Part shown: piece by piece, positions 11,601-23,020 of the stretch
Position numbering within the stretch: the stretch's first letter is position 1
Layout of the letters: each line of letters begins with the position of its first letter
NCBI GenBank assembly: GCA_025738555.1
Contig: JAOVFP010000003.1
Span: 1,860,001-1,924,000 of the forward strand
From: Cyathus striatus
Lineage: Eukaryota; Basidiomycota; Agaricomycetes; Agaricales; Nidulariaceae
Reading direction: 5' to 3'
Length of the DNA stretch: 64,000 bases
The notes under the pieces: model-generated
What the model was told of the DNA's origin: nothing
What the model saw: only the letters and a program-made list of their open reading frames with translations
Database searches by the model: none
Program-made: the position numbers and the translations under genes

Positions 11601-12731
11601 AAGCAGATGTCAGGTCCACTGCTTTTGGTAAATGGGAAACTAATCTAAATGAATCAGTTAACAAGCTTGTGGAATGTTGGTACATTCAGCTCATAAATGG
11701 CTGCATTGATACTAGAAAATACTTAGTAATTCCAGGAATTGATGTCATGATTTATCAAGACTACTTGCTTTGCACACCTCCAACATACTGCAACTTTCAT
11801 AGGGCATTGGAGGCAGCATCAATGCTAAATCATATAGAGCATCTCCCAGAATTATATAATGAATGTGTATCCCTTGCAGTGCACTGTATACTTACCTGCA
11901 AGTGCTCTTCTCCACCAGGGGTGATGACACATAAAAATCAATCTACTATTGAATACCTCCTTAGCAATCATGAGAGAAGTTGCATTCACAAGGCTCCTCC
12001 TAATTGGGTATCAGAAATATCATGGGGCATTCAATACCATCATAAGACTTTGGATATCTACTATGGCAATCATAAATATATTTGTAGCAATGATTCCAGA
12101 GTATTATTTCTTAGTCCCCCTCTCCAACATTCTGGATTATCAACTTCCACAGACAAGGTTACCCTTCTAAAAATTAATTATGGTGCTTGGGTAAGATCAT
12201 TTTACATGTTCTCATGACTGGAGTATTCATATCATGTTAAGTCCTTTTCAGATTTACATGTTGAAGCTGTGATTTACCGAGCTAAAACAAAAGAGGGGGA
12301 AAGCATGCTTGAACAGATGCAGATCAACTGTGAAAGTTCCTATAAGGCTATTGAGCCTTATAATGAAAGTCCAAATGATGCACATATTCAAGCTGTTAAG
12401 AATCCATTAACAGGAAAGGGATCCTGGTTTGTCAAGAACATACCATCCACTGATGAGAAAGATATAAAAGATTATATCTTCTGGTTTAACTGCCCAACCT
12501 TTCCTAGCAATTGCATTGACAATGCTGCTACAGAAGGCTTGGGAATTGGATTTATAAATTCTTTGCTTCCTAGTGACCACATTGCTATTATTGGTAAATC
12601 TGGGGTAAGTGGTAATTGCTGGTGAACATTGTGTGTTATCTCAACATATCATTCATTTTCAGGGTGTTGGTATTGAAATTGGAATTACACTGTACACAGA
12701 TGCAGAGGAGAAATGTTCTCTGACTAATTAA
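8676..12731 (+). CDS. NACHT-domain NLR-like (STAND) protein, copy 1, with internal duplication
   Basis: Proposed exons: 8676-9049 (may contain an intron from GTACGT at 8696), 9106-9224, 9277-9551, 9604-9654, 9712-9907, 9961-10137, 10194-12190, about 12270-12604 and 12663-12731. The phases join correctly from exon 2 to exon 7. The N-terminal exons have a weak C2-like look (AVTVEVDDK). A helical exon (KQKERDERVLSLI..RECAYFVTQY) follows, as in fungal NLRs. The NACHT exon has GTQDQLL, Walker A GDSNVGKT (about 10350), Walker B LIIVDGLDK (about 10635) and a sensor-like RLLITS. A 169-codon repeat follows. The C-terminal domain (ASWFVKNI homologue, FWFNCP, GIGFINSLLP) ends CSLTN. One concern: the acceptor of the C-terminal exon is CAT here instead of CAG as in copies 2-4, so the C-terminus may be lost or altered. 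Likely role: cytosolic ligand-sensing NTPase in non-self recognition or cell death, by family only. Confidence 0.75.
11001..11970 (+). repeat. In-frame tandem duplication inside NLR copy 1
   Basis: The segment starting TAGAGCTAATATTTGCAACA at 11001 recurs at 11508, an offset of exactly 507 bp (169 codons), so the frame is kept. Homology covers roughly 155 residues, from LELIFATTC to EYLLSNH. A short linker (TKAFQCHYKNF, about 11468-11505) derives from the downstream HHKTLD region. The two halves differ at scattered sites, so the event is not very recent. Copies 2 and 3 have only one unit. Confidence 0.9.
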
Positions 12732-15380
12732 CAAAGAGAACAAGAATATTCATAGTTGCACTGAAGTGTTATCTGATTTTTGTTAGAGACATTAGTTCCA
12801 ATTGTGAATTATTACCTCTACAAATACATGATATTTCAGGAATAGTAGTGTTGTGATTTAGTGGTTCAGTAAATGATATACAGTTTTGAAAGGTAAGAAA
12901 GTCTGAATCTTGGAAGCACAACATTAGCAGTTGTATGCAAATATGTTCACTCTTATTATAACATATAGTACACTGCTTAAATATATCAAGTGAAGTACAG
13001 GAAATAGTAGGGCAGAGGTAAAGAAAGACAGGTTACAGATACTATGGGATTGGCATGCAATTGTTAGGAATTGCATAGAGCAGAGGTGGTGGAAGAGTCC
13101 TTGAATTAAAGATGGCTGGGAAGAGCAGAAATTAGTGTCAAGTTGGGAAAGATATAGTAAATCTGAACTCTGAACTAACTGTGATGTAACAGGTACATCA
13201 GGAAACACAGTTTTGGCAATATTGGTAAGTGCTAAAATCAATAGCCAATGTCAATCATTGGATGTTTATGTGGTTCCGCATAGTTGACATAGCACTCTGT
13301 AGGACATGAGGAAGCATGATAACTCTACAAAAATGCAGTATGGTACTTCATAGTTCCATGCAGCTCAGGTGTATATTACAGAGACACTATATAAACATAT
13401 AATTTACAGGTTGTTCTGCATAGAGTGCTCTAACCAACCTATATTATCATGTAGCGTTAGACAGTGGATTATGGTATTACTATTAGTAGTACTATTATCT
13501 TAATTATGTTACTTTGTAATACTAAGAAGGACAGAAAATGTGGGAGGGAAATTAAGCAGGCAGTAGGGAGAGTGCCAAGGTGATCATGTAAACAATGAGA
13601 CTTGGCTGTGATAGAGAACTCTCAGAATCAGAGAATTCCAATGCACAGATCCAAGTAAGTAATGTCAATGTCACATGCACATGACTGCAACTGATCACTT
13701 TGGGTTTGTTTGTTCATCACTTCGAACTTTTCAAATCTTCAAGTTCCTGTCCCATCCAACTCCTTATCCCACTACCACCAAGCATATGTCAGATTTTTAA
13801 TATCCTACTAGCTATAGGTCCCTACAGTCCAGACAGGGTATAAAACTGCCTGAAATATGTATTATATGAGTTATGACAATAAGCACTAGAGTAGTAGTGT
13901 ACTAAAAAACTCACCACATTAAGGAAGGCTAGGTGGCTTGACATAGAGACCTAACAGAAGGGACAATGGTGGAAGGGTACATTCTTTATAACTCAAATCA
14001 AATTATGACCAGTTGAAAGTCAAAGTGAAACAGTGAGGCAACTGCATGGTAACCTGGTGCCATTTTCCCTGGCATAAATCCAATTTGGAGGTCATGAAAG
14101 GAGTGTGTCTTCTTAGTTGAGGTGGATCATATAGGTCTTGATGAATGTGCTGTTGTTGTATTACAAATGTATATCATATTGACAGGTGAATATTCCTTGC
14201 AATGCCCATCATTCTCTAACTGTCATATGATGGACAGGATGCATTGAAAGTCATACAGGCTAAGTAATATGATATAAGAAAGAATGGTACAGTGTTTGGA
14301 CATTCCTTGACACACCTTTGCTCTTTCCATTCTCCTGCCTCAACCTTTCACTCTATGACTTATAAAATATACATACACATTTTAATACATATTGCCTCAT
14401 CTAATAATAAATTTGAAAAGATTATGCTTGCTAGAGGGAAAGATAGATAAGGATTACTCTGAAGTCAGGTAAAAATCTCATTTTCACATATTTTTACAAC
14501 CAAGTTTTTGAGTTCCCTAACCAAGGTGGTATCTTACAAATTTTTGTGTGTACTTATATAGTAGGTGTAATTTTTTTCCTGAACTTTTATCCTGGTTAAG
14601 ACAGAAATGCAATGTTGAAAAACAAAATAGTGAAGAATAGTATATTTGATGGTTCCAGAGAGTGACACATGCAAGTCACATGCTCTTGGTCCCACCCAAA
14701 CTTGTGGATGTGAATCATTGTGACTAAGGCTCCAACCATATAGTGTACAATCCAGATATATACAGTTGGAACTGTATATATATATGTATATATTGGGTGA
14801 ACCTTGATATACGATATACAGTAAATATACATTATATACAGTTTTTTTTTCCATTGGTTTGGTGTGAGTTTGGTTCCTCCAATCTGAATTCTGATGTCTA
14901 GCAGACAAGTGAAGCATCAAATAATAGCCAGTAGCTCACCACATATGGTAAGCTACAGCAGCCAGTAACAATATATTGTGCACATGTACTGTAAGAAAGC
15001 TAAGAGAAAGGAAAAGCAAACTAGCACATTGGGAGGTCTTTACACTAGGGGAATTCAAATATGGCAATATGCGATATGCTACAGTGATTTCTGTATCGTT
15101 GCCAAGAAGAACGAGCAGTGATCAGTTTGGAGTTCATAATGTTTGGATCATACTTACAAGAACCACTTCCTTTCACATTACGAAAATACATAATTTATTA
15201 GATAGAATGTTTGAATATATTAATATATACCCAACCTCCAAGATTTTAACGCAATTTCAAAGTGGAAAAGAGTAAAACATAGGGAACATTTACGTTAGAA
15301 CTCTCCGTTTGAATTTCTGATCATGTTTTTCAGCAAGGTTGTAGTGACTGTTCTGTAGCAACATGTAGTAACACTACAAA
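12732..15380. other. Long gene-free stretch, extremely poor in CpG
   Basis: No supported gene. The first 130 bp are the NLR 3' flank shared with copies 2-4 (block AGAGACATTAGTTCCAATTGTGAA). By eye only about three CpG occur between 12781 and 14760. TG and CA are abundant. A short TATATA run lies at 14770-14830. It looks like old repeat or methylated DNA eroded by deamination. Confidence 0.5.
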
Positions 15381-15384
15381 ACAG

Positions 15385-15515
15385 ACATATTTGAATTCCC
15401 CTACTCCCCCACCCTTTTCACATGAATTGCACATGAATGCATGAATATCTGAATTCTACATGAATTAACCAGGTGAATTTCACCTGGCATTCACATGGAA
15501 TTCAGGTAAACATGA
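15385..15515. repeat. Cluster of short palindromes, CATGAATT/GTGAATTCAC dialect
   Basis: The block starts with a C-rich edge TACTCCCCCACCC. It then packs many overlapping self-complementary words (CACATGAA, TTCATG, GAATTC, GGTGAATTTCACC) into about 100 bp. The larger cluster at 25855-26165 uses the same words and the same C/G-rich edge, inverted. Confidence 0.6.
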
Positions 15516-16330
15516 TTCTGTATTTGGTACTAGTAGATGTAACAGTACTTATATTAAAAAAGCTGTTGGCACCATGACAAATCAAACTCTCACCCACATG
15601 TCATTACATAAACTTAGTGTAGAATTATATTACCTATTCAAATGTCACAATAATCATTCCATGCCGCCTCCACATATGCTTTTAGATATGTTACTATACC
15701 TATTATGTATTTTACTGACAATGTGCTATAGTTGATTTTATGTATTTAAGTAGTTTATAATGTACCATAAATACTTATCCATTTGCCTCTTGCTTTCTTC
15801 CCCTGCATGCTCTGAGGTCAAATGTAACATTGTTGTCATCAATGAGTTGTTTATTTCAATACTTAGTTCACACATTGAAGTGATTAATACCATTACACCA
15901 CATAAGTGTTATTTAAAGTGGATAACTCAGCATATATGTCAAGCACCCAGCCATACATAGCAGTGTCAGACTGTTTTGGTTAATGGCACCCTCTGACATT
16001 ACCACATCACAACTGCCCATCCACCATCACCCTTCCTCCACTCCCCCAGGCTCTCCCCTCCTCTTCCATCTCCCTTCCTCTTCTGTCTCCTCTTCTCCTT
16101 CTTCCCTTCCTCATATTCAGATGATGCAATGGGCACACATGAGGCAGACAAGATGCCAGAGCCCACAAAGTACAGTTAAGGGAGATGGAGAGGAGTGAGG
16201 GGACAATGAGGGAGTTGTCCATACCAGGTGAGTTGATGATGGTGGGAATGACAAAAATGAAAGCTAATAACAGCACCCACAGCGCATGCATGCTGGTGAG
16301 GACATTAGCAAGGACAGTGTCCTCTCCCCC
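15516..16330. other. No gene recognised
   Basis: Low CpG and no domain-bearing frame. 16010-16120 is a CT-rich, purine/pyrimidine-biased stretch that creates spurious open frames on both strands. Confidence 0.35.
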
Positions 16331-16814
16331 CATTTCTTATTGTCACCACATCACCCACCACCCCCATCCTTCCCTCTGCATCATGACAATGAAAACGATG
16401 CCATGTCACCATCTCCATCCCCCCTCTGTGTCATGATGATAATGATGACATGATGCCACCCAATGACCCTGTCCTTCCCTCTGTGTTGTGACAACAACAA
16501 CAACATCATGCCACTGTCTGTCTCTGTCCCCCCCTGCATCATGATAATGATGATGACAATGACATGATGCCACCTAGCATCCTCATCATTCCCTCTGCAT
16601 TGCAACAACAACAATGCCACCATGCCACCATCTCTGTCCCCCCTGCATTGCAAGTATAGTGCATAGCAAGAGGGGGGGCACATAGAAAGAGTGGGGAAAT
16701 GCATAGTGAGGGGGGCAGAATGCATAGTGAGTGGGGGGGATGCATAGCACGCAGGGGGGACACATGACAAGCAGGGGGGATGCATGGCAAGCAGGAGGGA
16801 GGTCTTTACACTCC
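16331..16814. repeat. Dispersed repeat R1, copy 1: ATGATGACA/CCCTCTGCAT region plus G-rich minisatellite
   Basis: 16331-16650 alternates CCCTCTGCATxxTGA and ATGATGACATGATGCCACC words. 16650-16800 is a degenerate tandem of about 20 bp built on GGGGGGATGCATAGTGAG. Equivalent sequence occurs at 18345-18482 plus 23282-23834 (one copy split by the Harbinger element) and at 25591-25740. The G runs could form G-quadruplexes. Confidence 0.6.
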
Positions 16815-17097
16815 CCCCTAAATTCCTTCCAGAGTCTGGACAGAATCCACGGACTCCCTGGAAAGTCTGTGGAATTTCCATGGAATTTCTGGCCATTCCG
16901 CAGACTCCATCTGGACTCCAGGTGGACTTGTTTTGGCAGAGACACCAGCCAAATTTTAGTTTTCCAGTCCAGATGCTTTCCAGATGAATTCCACATGGAA
17001 TCTGGATTATTGGCCAAATTCCACCTTTCAGCTGGAATTCCGAAGGAATTTGCTATACCAGATTCCACCTGGAATCCATATGGATTCTGGGTAGCCC
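16815..17097. repeat. Cluster of short palindromes, TCCACCTGGAAT/TCCATATGGA dialect
   Basis: Begins with the C-rich edge ACACTCCCCCCTAAATTCC. It then consists largely of imperfect palindromes such as GGAATTTCC, ATTCCATATGGAT and TCCAGATGAATTCC. It pairs in style with 18095-18350, which has the same motifs and a G-rich edge at the other end. Confidence 0.6.
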
Positions 17098-17267
17098 ATA
17101 TTAATTAGTAGTTTATTACTTACTTTACTTACTTGTATTATAAATAAATTAGTAGAGCATGGCATAGTTACATAGTTTGAACCAATATTGTTGTGATGAT
17201 TATATAACATTCATTCATACCATAGTGTGTGTGCACATACTGTACAGTCCACAACTTCTATTATGGC

Positions 17268-17600
17268 TATGTCAAGTGTGACACTGCATTAAGCATGACA
17301 TGGTGTGTGGAGTGTGATATGATGCATTGAGTGTGACACCATGCATTGAGCATGAAACCATGCATGGAGTGTGACACCATGTGTTGAGTGTGACACCATG
17401 CATAGAATGTGACACTGTGTGTTGAGTGTGACACCATGCATGGAACATGACACTGTGTGTTGAATGTGACACCATGTGTTGAGTGTGACACCATGTGTTG
17501 AGTGTGACTCTGGACTCTGACACCATGTGTTGAGCATGATACAGTGTGTTGAGTGTAACAGGGTGTGTTGATCATGACACAGGTGTGACAATGTTGCATA
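17268..17600 (+). repeat. 19-bp minisatellite, unit GTGTGACACCATGTGTTGA
   Basis: About 17 degenerate units in tandem. Variants replace CC with CT and GTGTTGA with GCATTGA or GCATGGA. The array opens all three minus-strand frames, giving three fake overlapping frames rich in Cys/His/Ser/Thr. Almost all differences are C/T or G/A, in line with CpG decay of an original repeat. Confidence 0.85.
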
Positions 17601-17654
17601 GTATTGCAGTATCACAATATTATGTGTCTTACAGTCTTGTAGTCATTACAGCTA

Positions 17655-18050
17655 CTTTCACATGATGTCACGCTCAATGCATGATGTCACACTCAATGCA
17701 TGGTGTCACACTTTTCACATGGCACTACACTCAACATACAGTGTCACACTTGTCACTTTCACATAGTGTCACAGTATCTTTTATATAATGTCACACTTGT
17801 CACGTTTGTCACACTTTTTGTAGTGTCACAATATCACAGATTTTGACAGCTGTGACACTATGTGACAAGTGTGATAATGAAGATGACCCTGATGACTATG
17901 ACAATGTGAATGTGATATTTGCTTCATTATGACAATGTGTGATACTGTGACACTATGCAATGGTAACTGTGACAACTCCAATACTGTGATACTGCAAAAA
18001 GTGTGACAAGTGTAATACTATGTGAAACATAACTGTGATACTGTAATACT
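17655..18050 (-). repeat. Inverted arm of the GTGTGACACC minisatellite
   Basis: 17655-17835 carries the same unit in reverse complement (GATGTCACACTCAATGCATG and variants). About 55 bp separates it from the direct array, so the pair could fold into a long imperfect hairpin. 17836-18050 continues with shorter GTGACACTATG words in direct orientation. Confidence 0.75.
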
Positions 18051-18094
18051 ATGCGACTATGGGAAAACAAAGTTATATTTCATTTCCATCAATT

Positions 18095-18350
18095 GGAAAT
18101 TTTCTCATTCCACCTGGATTCCACCCAGAAAAAATGTTTATTAACATGGACTCAATGTGGACTTTGTCCGGAAATTATCTTGTCCATCTGGACTCCATCC
18201 GGAAAATCTGTATTCCATGTGAATTCCATCTGGAAAATCCGGTTTTGATATGGAGTGACTCCATCTGGAAAATCTGGTTTTCATATGGAGTCCACCTGGA
18301 AATTCCAGACACTCTCTTGTCTGTCCAGAGTCCATCCAGAAATTGGGGGG
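18095..18350. repeat. Cluster of short palindromes, TCCATCTGGAAAATC dialect
   Basis: Repeated words TCCATCTGGA, GGAAAATC(C/T)GG and CCACCTGGA, with an ATCCGG core kept in some units. The block ends at the G-rich edge GGGGGGGAGGGTAAAGTACTGG, the mirror of the C-rich edges at 15390 and 16815. CpG survives here as CCGG. Confidence 0.6.
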
Positions 18351-18482
18351 GAGGGTAAAGTACTGGCAGGAGGGGACACATAGTGAGTGAGGGGGATGCA
18401 TAGTGAGCAGGGGATTGATAATGACAGGAACAGGTGCCACATAACAAGCAGAGGGTCCTCCCCTCTGCATTGTGATGACAAT
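18345..18482. repeat. Repeat R1, copy 2, left half
   Basis: GGGGGATGCATAGTGAG units followed by CCTCCCCTCTGCATTGTGATGACA. It continues at 23282 once the Harbinger element is removed. The rejoined words GATGACAATGACATxxxGCCACC match R1 copy 1 near 16550. Confidence 0.65.
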
Positions 18483-18759
18483 AGGGGAATTCAACATTGA
18501 AGTTACATGGTATGATACGAGCTGATGGTGCTATGTGAACGACTTCCCATGATATGGAAATAGCTATATCCCACCTGTATTGCAGCCTATCGTAGCGTGT
18601 GCTTTCTGGGCACTCGGCACTGTCTTTCGGAGCTTAAAATGCTTTTTGCGTAAGCATGTGCTCCTTACTGCCAACGCGCTGCATGCAATAACCTGCAATA
18701 ACCTGCAATACCCTCCCTCCTCCCCTCCCCTGCTTTCTTTCTCTCTCTGTGTATGCATT

Positions 18760-20273
18760 ATGCCTGAGCTGGCTGAGCTGAGCACTCCCCTCATTATCAC
18801 CAGCAATACTCAGCCCTCCAAGCTTCAACAGCTAGAAGAACAACTTGCCACTGTCAAAGCTGGAAAGAAACCTAAGGCAACCAAATGTAAAGAACACAAC
18901 AACAACAAAGAAAATGAAGGTGTCCATTTTATCAGTGGAAGGAGAAAGGGTGTGAAGCGCAAGAATGGCATCAAGTATGCTTCATTTCTCTATATTTATT
19001 ATCATGCGAGCTGATTTCTGTCCTAGGTGGTCCAATTCAACTTACTTCTTCCTCACTGACCTATTTTTGATGAAAATCAAGGAAAACATCCCTTACCGGT
19101 GGGTCTTTGGATTCAAGACTGCAGGACTCAACAAGACATGCAAAAATCTCACTGCAATCCTCGCTTGCAGGGAGCTGGCTCCTGTAATGTTTGAAAAGGC
19201 CAGGACATCTCCAGAACATGTGGAGAGGATTGCCAACTCAATCAAGGCCCACATAGCATTGTAAGTACAAGTTTGATCATTTATTATCATTAACTGATGC
19301 TCTTTTGTAGTATCAAAAAGAAATACTTCGAGTATTGCAAGGAATTGGGACAGACTGGTCATGGGTTGGTAGAAGAAGGTCTTGAAGCATCTATTCAAGT
19401 TGGGACACCGATTCACAATGTTTGGCATAAGTAATTAAGCTCTTATCATTATATAATTTACTCATGCTTTCAATAGAGATGATTGAACATGATTTCAAGT
19501 GGTACAAGCACCTCCAGTCTCCTCTCCTCAAGCCTCATCTACAGCCACTCCGGGGTAGCAAACAGCTCCACTCCACTTGACCTGAGCATCCTTCAACCTC
19601 AAGCTTTGGAAGACAATGAATTTAATGGGTCTTCAAGAACAGAGCAGCTAACTGTGATGGATGAGGGTAGTACTCAAGTGGATGAGGAGGATGACGACAA
19701 TAAGGATGTATCTGATGTATTTGGGCCCTTAGTGAGTACATCTACACTTCAACACGATAGCTAATCAATTCATTTAGGAGGGCTCCTCGGCAATCGTTGG
19801 ACTGGGGACTTGAAGGTATTGATAACACCCTTGATGACAACTTTTCAGATCAGTTGAGTCAAAGCTCCCCCCCACCTATGGACACCTTTATGACACCTTC
19901 CAAGCCTTCCTTGTCATCAATCACCTCCTCCCCTCTATCCCATGTAACCCCATCGTCCTCAACTGACTCCCTTACAACTCCAAAGGTTATACCTCAAAAG
20001 CGCAAGAGTGGGGGGATTTATGATAATCTGGGTGAGATTACAGCCAGTCACCAGAAGGCTTGGATGGAGCAGCTAGAGCGCCATGACTATAACAAGATAA
20101 AGCATCAGCGTGCATGTCTGAATGCTAAGGCTGAACGGGACCTGAAATGGGCTGAGCATGAGTGGGAACTGTGTCAGGTAGAGGCTGCTGAGCAGGCTGA
20201 GAAGCGAGCTCATGAGTTGTTGCTTCTGGATAAGCAAATTGAGCTGGAGTGTTTGTGTACTAACACAGCATAA
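18760..20273 (+). pseudogene. Harbinger accessory protein (SANT/Myb-like ORF1), probably decayed
   Basis: Start ATG 18760. Exon junctions at 18974/19027 (GTATGC..TAG) and 19260/19311 (GTAAGT..TAG) keep phase. The middle part reads as a helical domain (TYFFLTDLFLMKIKENI, then a Cys-containing helix). The next part contains ANSSTPLDLSIL, a motif I associate with fungal Harbinger partner proteins. The C-terminus (19797-20273) is Ser/Pro-rich, then a Lys/Glu-rich coiled coil. Frames do not join cleanly near 19430-19500 and 19740-19790 with any splice site I can see, so one or two frameshifts are likely. The family role is to bind element ends and help the transposase. Confidence 0.55.
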
Positions 20274-20372
20274 GGCTTTATTTCTATCCTTAGAATATAT
20301 ACCCACCTGCTACCCACATTCCTTTTGCTATTCATTTCTAATAGCTTCAAGTAAACTTTCCTTCAGTCTCTC

Positions 20373-23020
20373 TCATTTAATTCTTCCTTCCAGCAGGGCT
20401 ACTTGCTCCCCCTGGTTATAGTTTCCTTCCAATCCATATAGGTTACCCAACCTCTCCTCTTCCCACTGCCTACATAGTTCCTGTTCACCTTCCATTATTT
20501 GTTGACCTTCAATATAAAATGTGTCACTTTCAATGTTCTCTCCACTTTTGTGCATAATAGCAAAGTTATGAAGGTGAATGCAAGCAATTACCCACATAGT
20601 TGCCAGGTCCTTTGCTTTCTCGTTATCAATACGAAGCTGAAGGCCTCTCAATGATGACTATCTCCCTTTCAGGTACCCAACACAGTGCTCAGAGCGAATG
20701 TGTGTACGTGAAACATGAAAATTGAAAATTGAATTTTCCTGGATAGACTTTTCAGGTCTACACAAATAAAATTAGTTCACAAACTAGTTAAAAGCATAAA
20801 ACTTACTCTTTGTATGGTGCTTGACACCAATTTCATATTGGATATGCAGAGTCGGCCCATATAAACTCCTGGTCTTCAAGAAAGTGTTCATGTTCCTGGT
20901 ACATCTTTGTCTCCTGCCATGCTGTTGCATCATGCTGACTACCCAGAAGACCCACTTCATAATCGATAATACGAAGATTTGGAAGGTTTATGAGCTATAA
21001 CTAATATTAGAAATTTGTTTAAATGCTAGTATATGACATACCTGGACATTTAGTGAGTAGTTTGACTTCCAATTGTAAAATGCATTTCCAAAGTGATGGG
21101 GCCTTTGAAAAATTGGAACCAGAGTGCCATCCACCATAAGCCACCCATCTCGTCAATCAGAACAAGAGAGTTCTTCTACCCAGTTCTTTGCTTGCTCTTT
21201 TTCTTCTGCTGTCAGCCATGGTATAGTAGCATAACAAAAACGCGAATCACAACAAGCCTTCATGACATGCAGAACAACATTTCGCACAGTTCCATATGAG
21301 ACACCGGCCCATAAAGCCACCTTCATAACACTAGCAGCATTTCCATAATGGCAGAATCGGAAAAGAGCAATAACAAGTTGGTGGTCAATCAGCATTTGGT
21401 CATGGTTGGAATTATTCTGGAATGCAGGGTGATTTTGCATTATATCAACTAGACTATCGAAACACTGATGCGCTGAATTTGTGATCTGTATTTAAATACT
21501 ACTAATATATATTGTAATACTCAAATAATCATCACAAACCACAGGCTTTAAGTTCAAGGGAGAGATAACACAGATTATGTATAAACTAGTATAAAGGAAG
21601 TAAACTATAGATTCAAAACCTTTCAAATATGAAATTACTCGGTTCAGATACTGTTCAAATTCGTTCTATTTCCAATGTACTACACTCCTAGAGTGGAAGA
21701 AACCTAGGATTTCTCCCGGGGTGCTTGCTTTTCCTCCTCATCCCTGTCCTCCTTATATATCTTTTACAAATAAAACTGTACAGTACCTATATATGGAAAG
21801 GAACTACTCTAGACTACTTTATATGACGACATAATGTTGTTTCCAACATATTGACCATGCGGGAGCAACAATACATATGGAATTCCATGTGGTAGATCAA
21901 ACAGCGGGATAATTTCGGAGTACAAGTACGAAGTCACATGACTTTCTCCGGTCTATGCGTAACCGCAATAACCGGTTCGGAGATAACGGTTCTAACGCCT
22001 CGCGTTTGATCACATGACAGGAATGCGGAACACGTTCCTTAGCTAAGTTTCAATCAAGTACTGGGTGCATGTACATAGTCTTATGGACTCTAGTAATTAG
22101 ATAACACACATCTGGTTGTATTTCCTGTTGAAATTATATAGGCACATAGCAACTCCGTGTGCCGTGCTGAGGAGGCTGCTTAGTAAGGATGCCGAAAGGC
22201 AGCTCTAAGGTAAACGCGATAGAGCATAGCTCATATCGCACTCTCCGACAGACACAATAGAATATAAATATATATTCGTAAAATAGTAAGTAATGATATA
22301 TTAGTAGTAGCTACTGTAGAATAGTATATAAACCCCTCAAGGTTGGGGCGTAGACTACCCAATCCAATTCATTACTTCCCATCTCCCCTACTTTATTCTC
22401 AATATTTCCTTTAGTATATATCAATGAGATATTTCTGCTGGCAGTGCAGGACTCAACCCCAGCTCTCAGATGTCCCATTCCCTTAGTAATGTATTCAAAA
22501 TAGAACACTTTGATTGGCAACTCAGGACTCGTCCCAACCCTTGTACTCATGATGTGCATTACTAATACTGAGTGCTAATATTATATGACAAATAGGGAGA
22601 TTTAACCATTAAATAGTTTTAGGGCGTATCAACACTTTGATGTAAGTCCAGTGTATGAGCAAAAGATATCCAGGGAGTTTTCTTTATGATCATTAAGCAG
22701 AATCCGAACATTTTCAAGTGTTTTGGGAATTTTACGATGTCAGTTGAGGTAGCGTTGACTGTATAGCTCTTCCAAGGTTGTAATAAGATGTTCTGGAAAA
22801 TCATCCAGTTCAAAAAATGGCCCATCAGAATCATCAGAGGACATGGACACATTGGATGAATCCAAAGATGGACAGCTGTCAGAATCTTCACTAGAGGAAG
22901 ATGAGTCTGGTGATGGCATAGATAATCTTGCCTCTTCTTCAACCACTGAATTTAAAATGAATGCTTCTATAAGGGCCTTCTCCTGTTTCTGGCAGTCTGT
23001 AGTATGGGCATACTGAGCTA
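20373..23020 (-). pseudogene. PIF/Harbinger transposase (DDE_Tnp_4-like), broken
   Basis: Reading from 23020 downwards: an acidic Ser-rich N-terminus (EDSDSCPSLDSS), a segment ending TGLTSKC at about 22637, then after the nested insertion FDSLVDIMQNHPAFQNN (about 21460-21420). The catalytic core has VDGTLVPIF (first Asp), GSQHDATAW, WADSAYP (second Asp) and a Glu in RSEHCVGYLKGR, all characteristic of Harbinger. An intron begins with GTATGT after SLNVQ (about 21045). The end (ACIHLHNFAI) is also typical. In-frame stops occur at 21153-21155, 20833-20835, after YLN at about 22740, and just after YLKGR near 20660. Together with the insertion, these mean no active enzyme. Confidence 0.85.
21467..22630. 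mobile_element. 1,164-bp insertion with 6-bp target duplication inside the Harbinger transposase
   Basis: AACACT stands at both 21461-21466 and 22631-22636. Deleting 21467-22630 plus one AACACT rejoins the transposase codons across LTSKC-FDSLV. The element ends are GATGCGC and GCGTATC, a short imperfect inverted repeat. The interior has no domain-bearing frame and looks non-autonomous. A 6-bp duplication with these ends does not match a class I can name with confidence. Confidence 0.7.

Noticed and set aside
17267..17615. Three overlapping minus-strand frames giving a Cys/His-rich repeat protein
   Set aside because: All come from the 19-bp minisatellite, whose length lets every frame stay open; no start context, splice sites or homologue.
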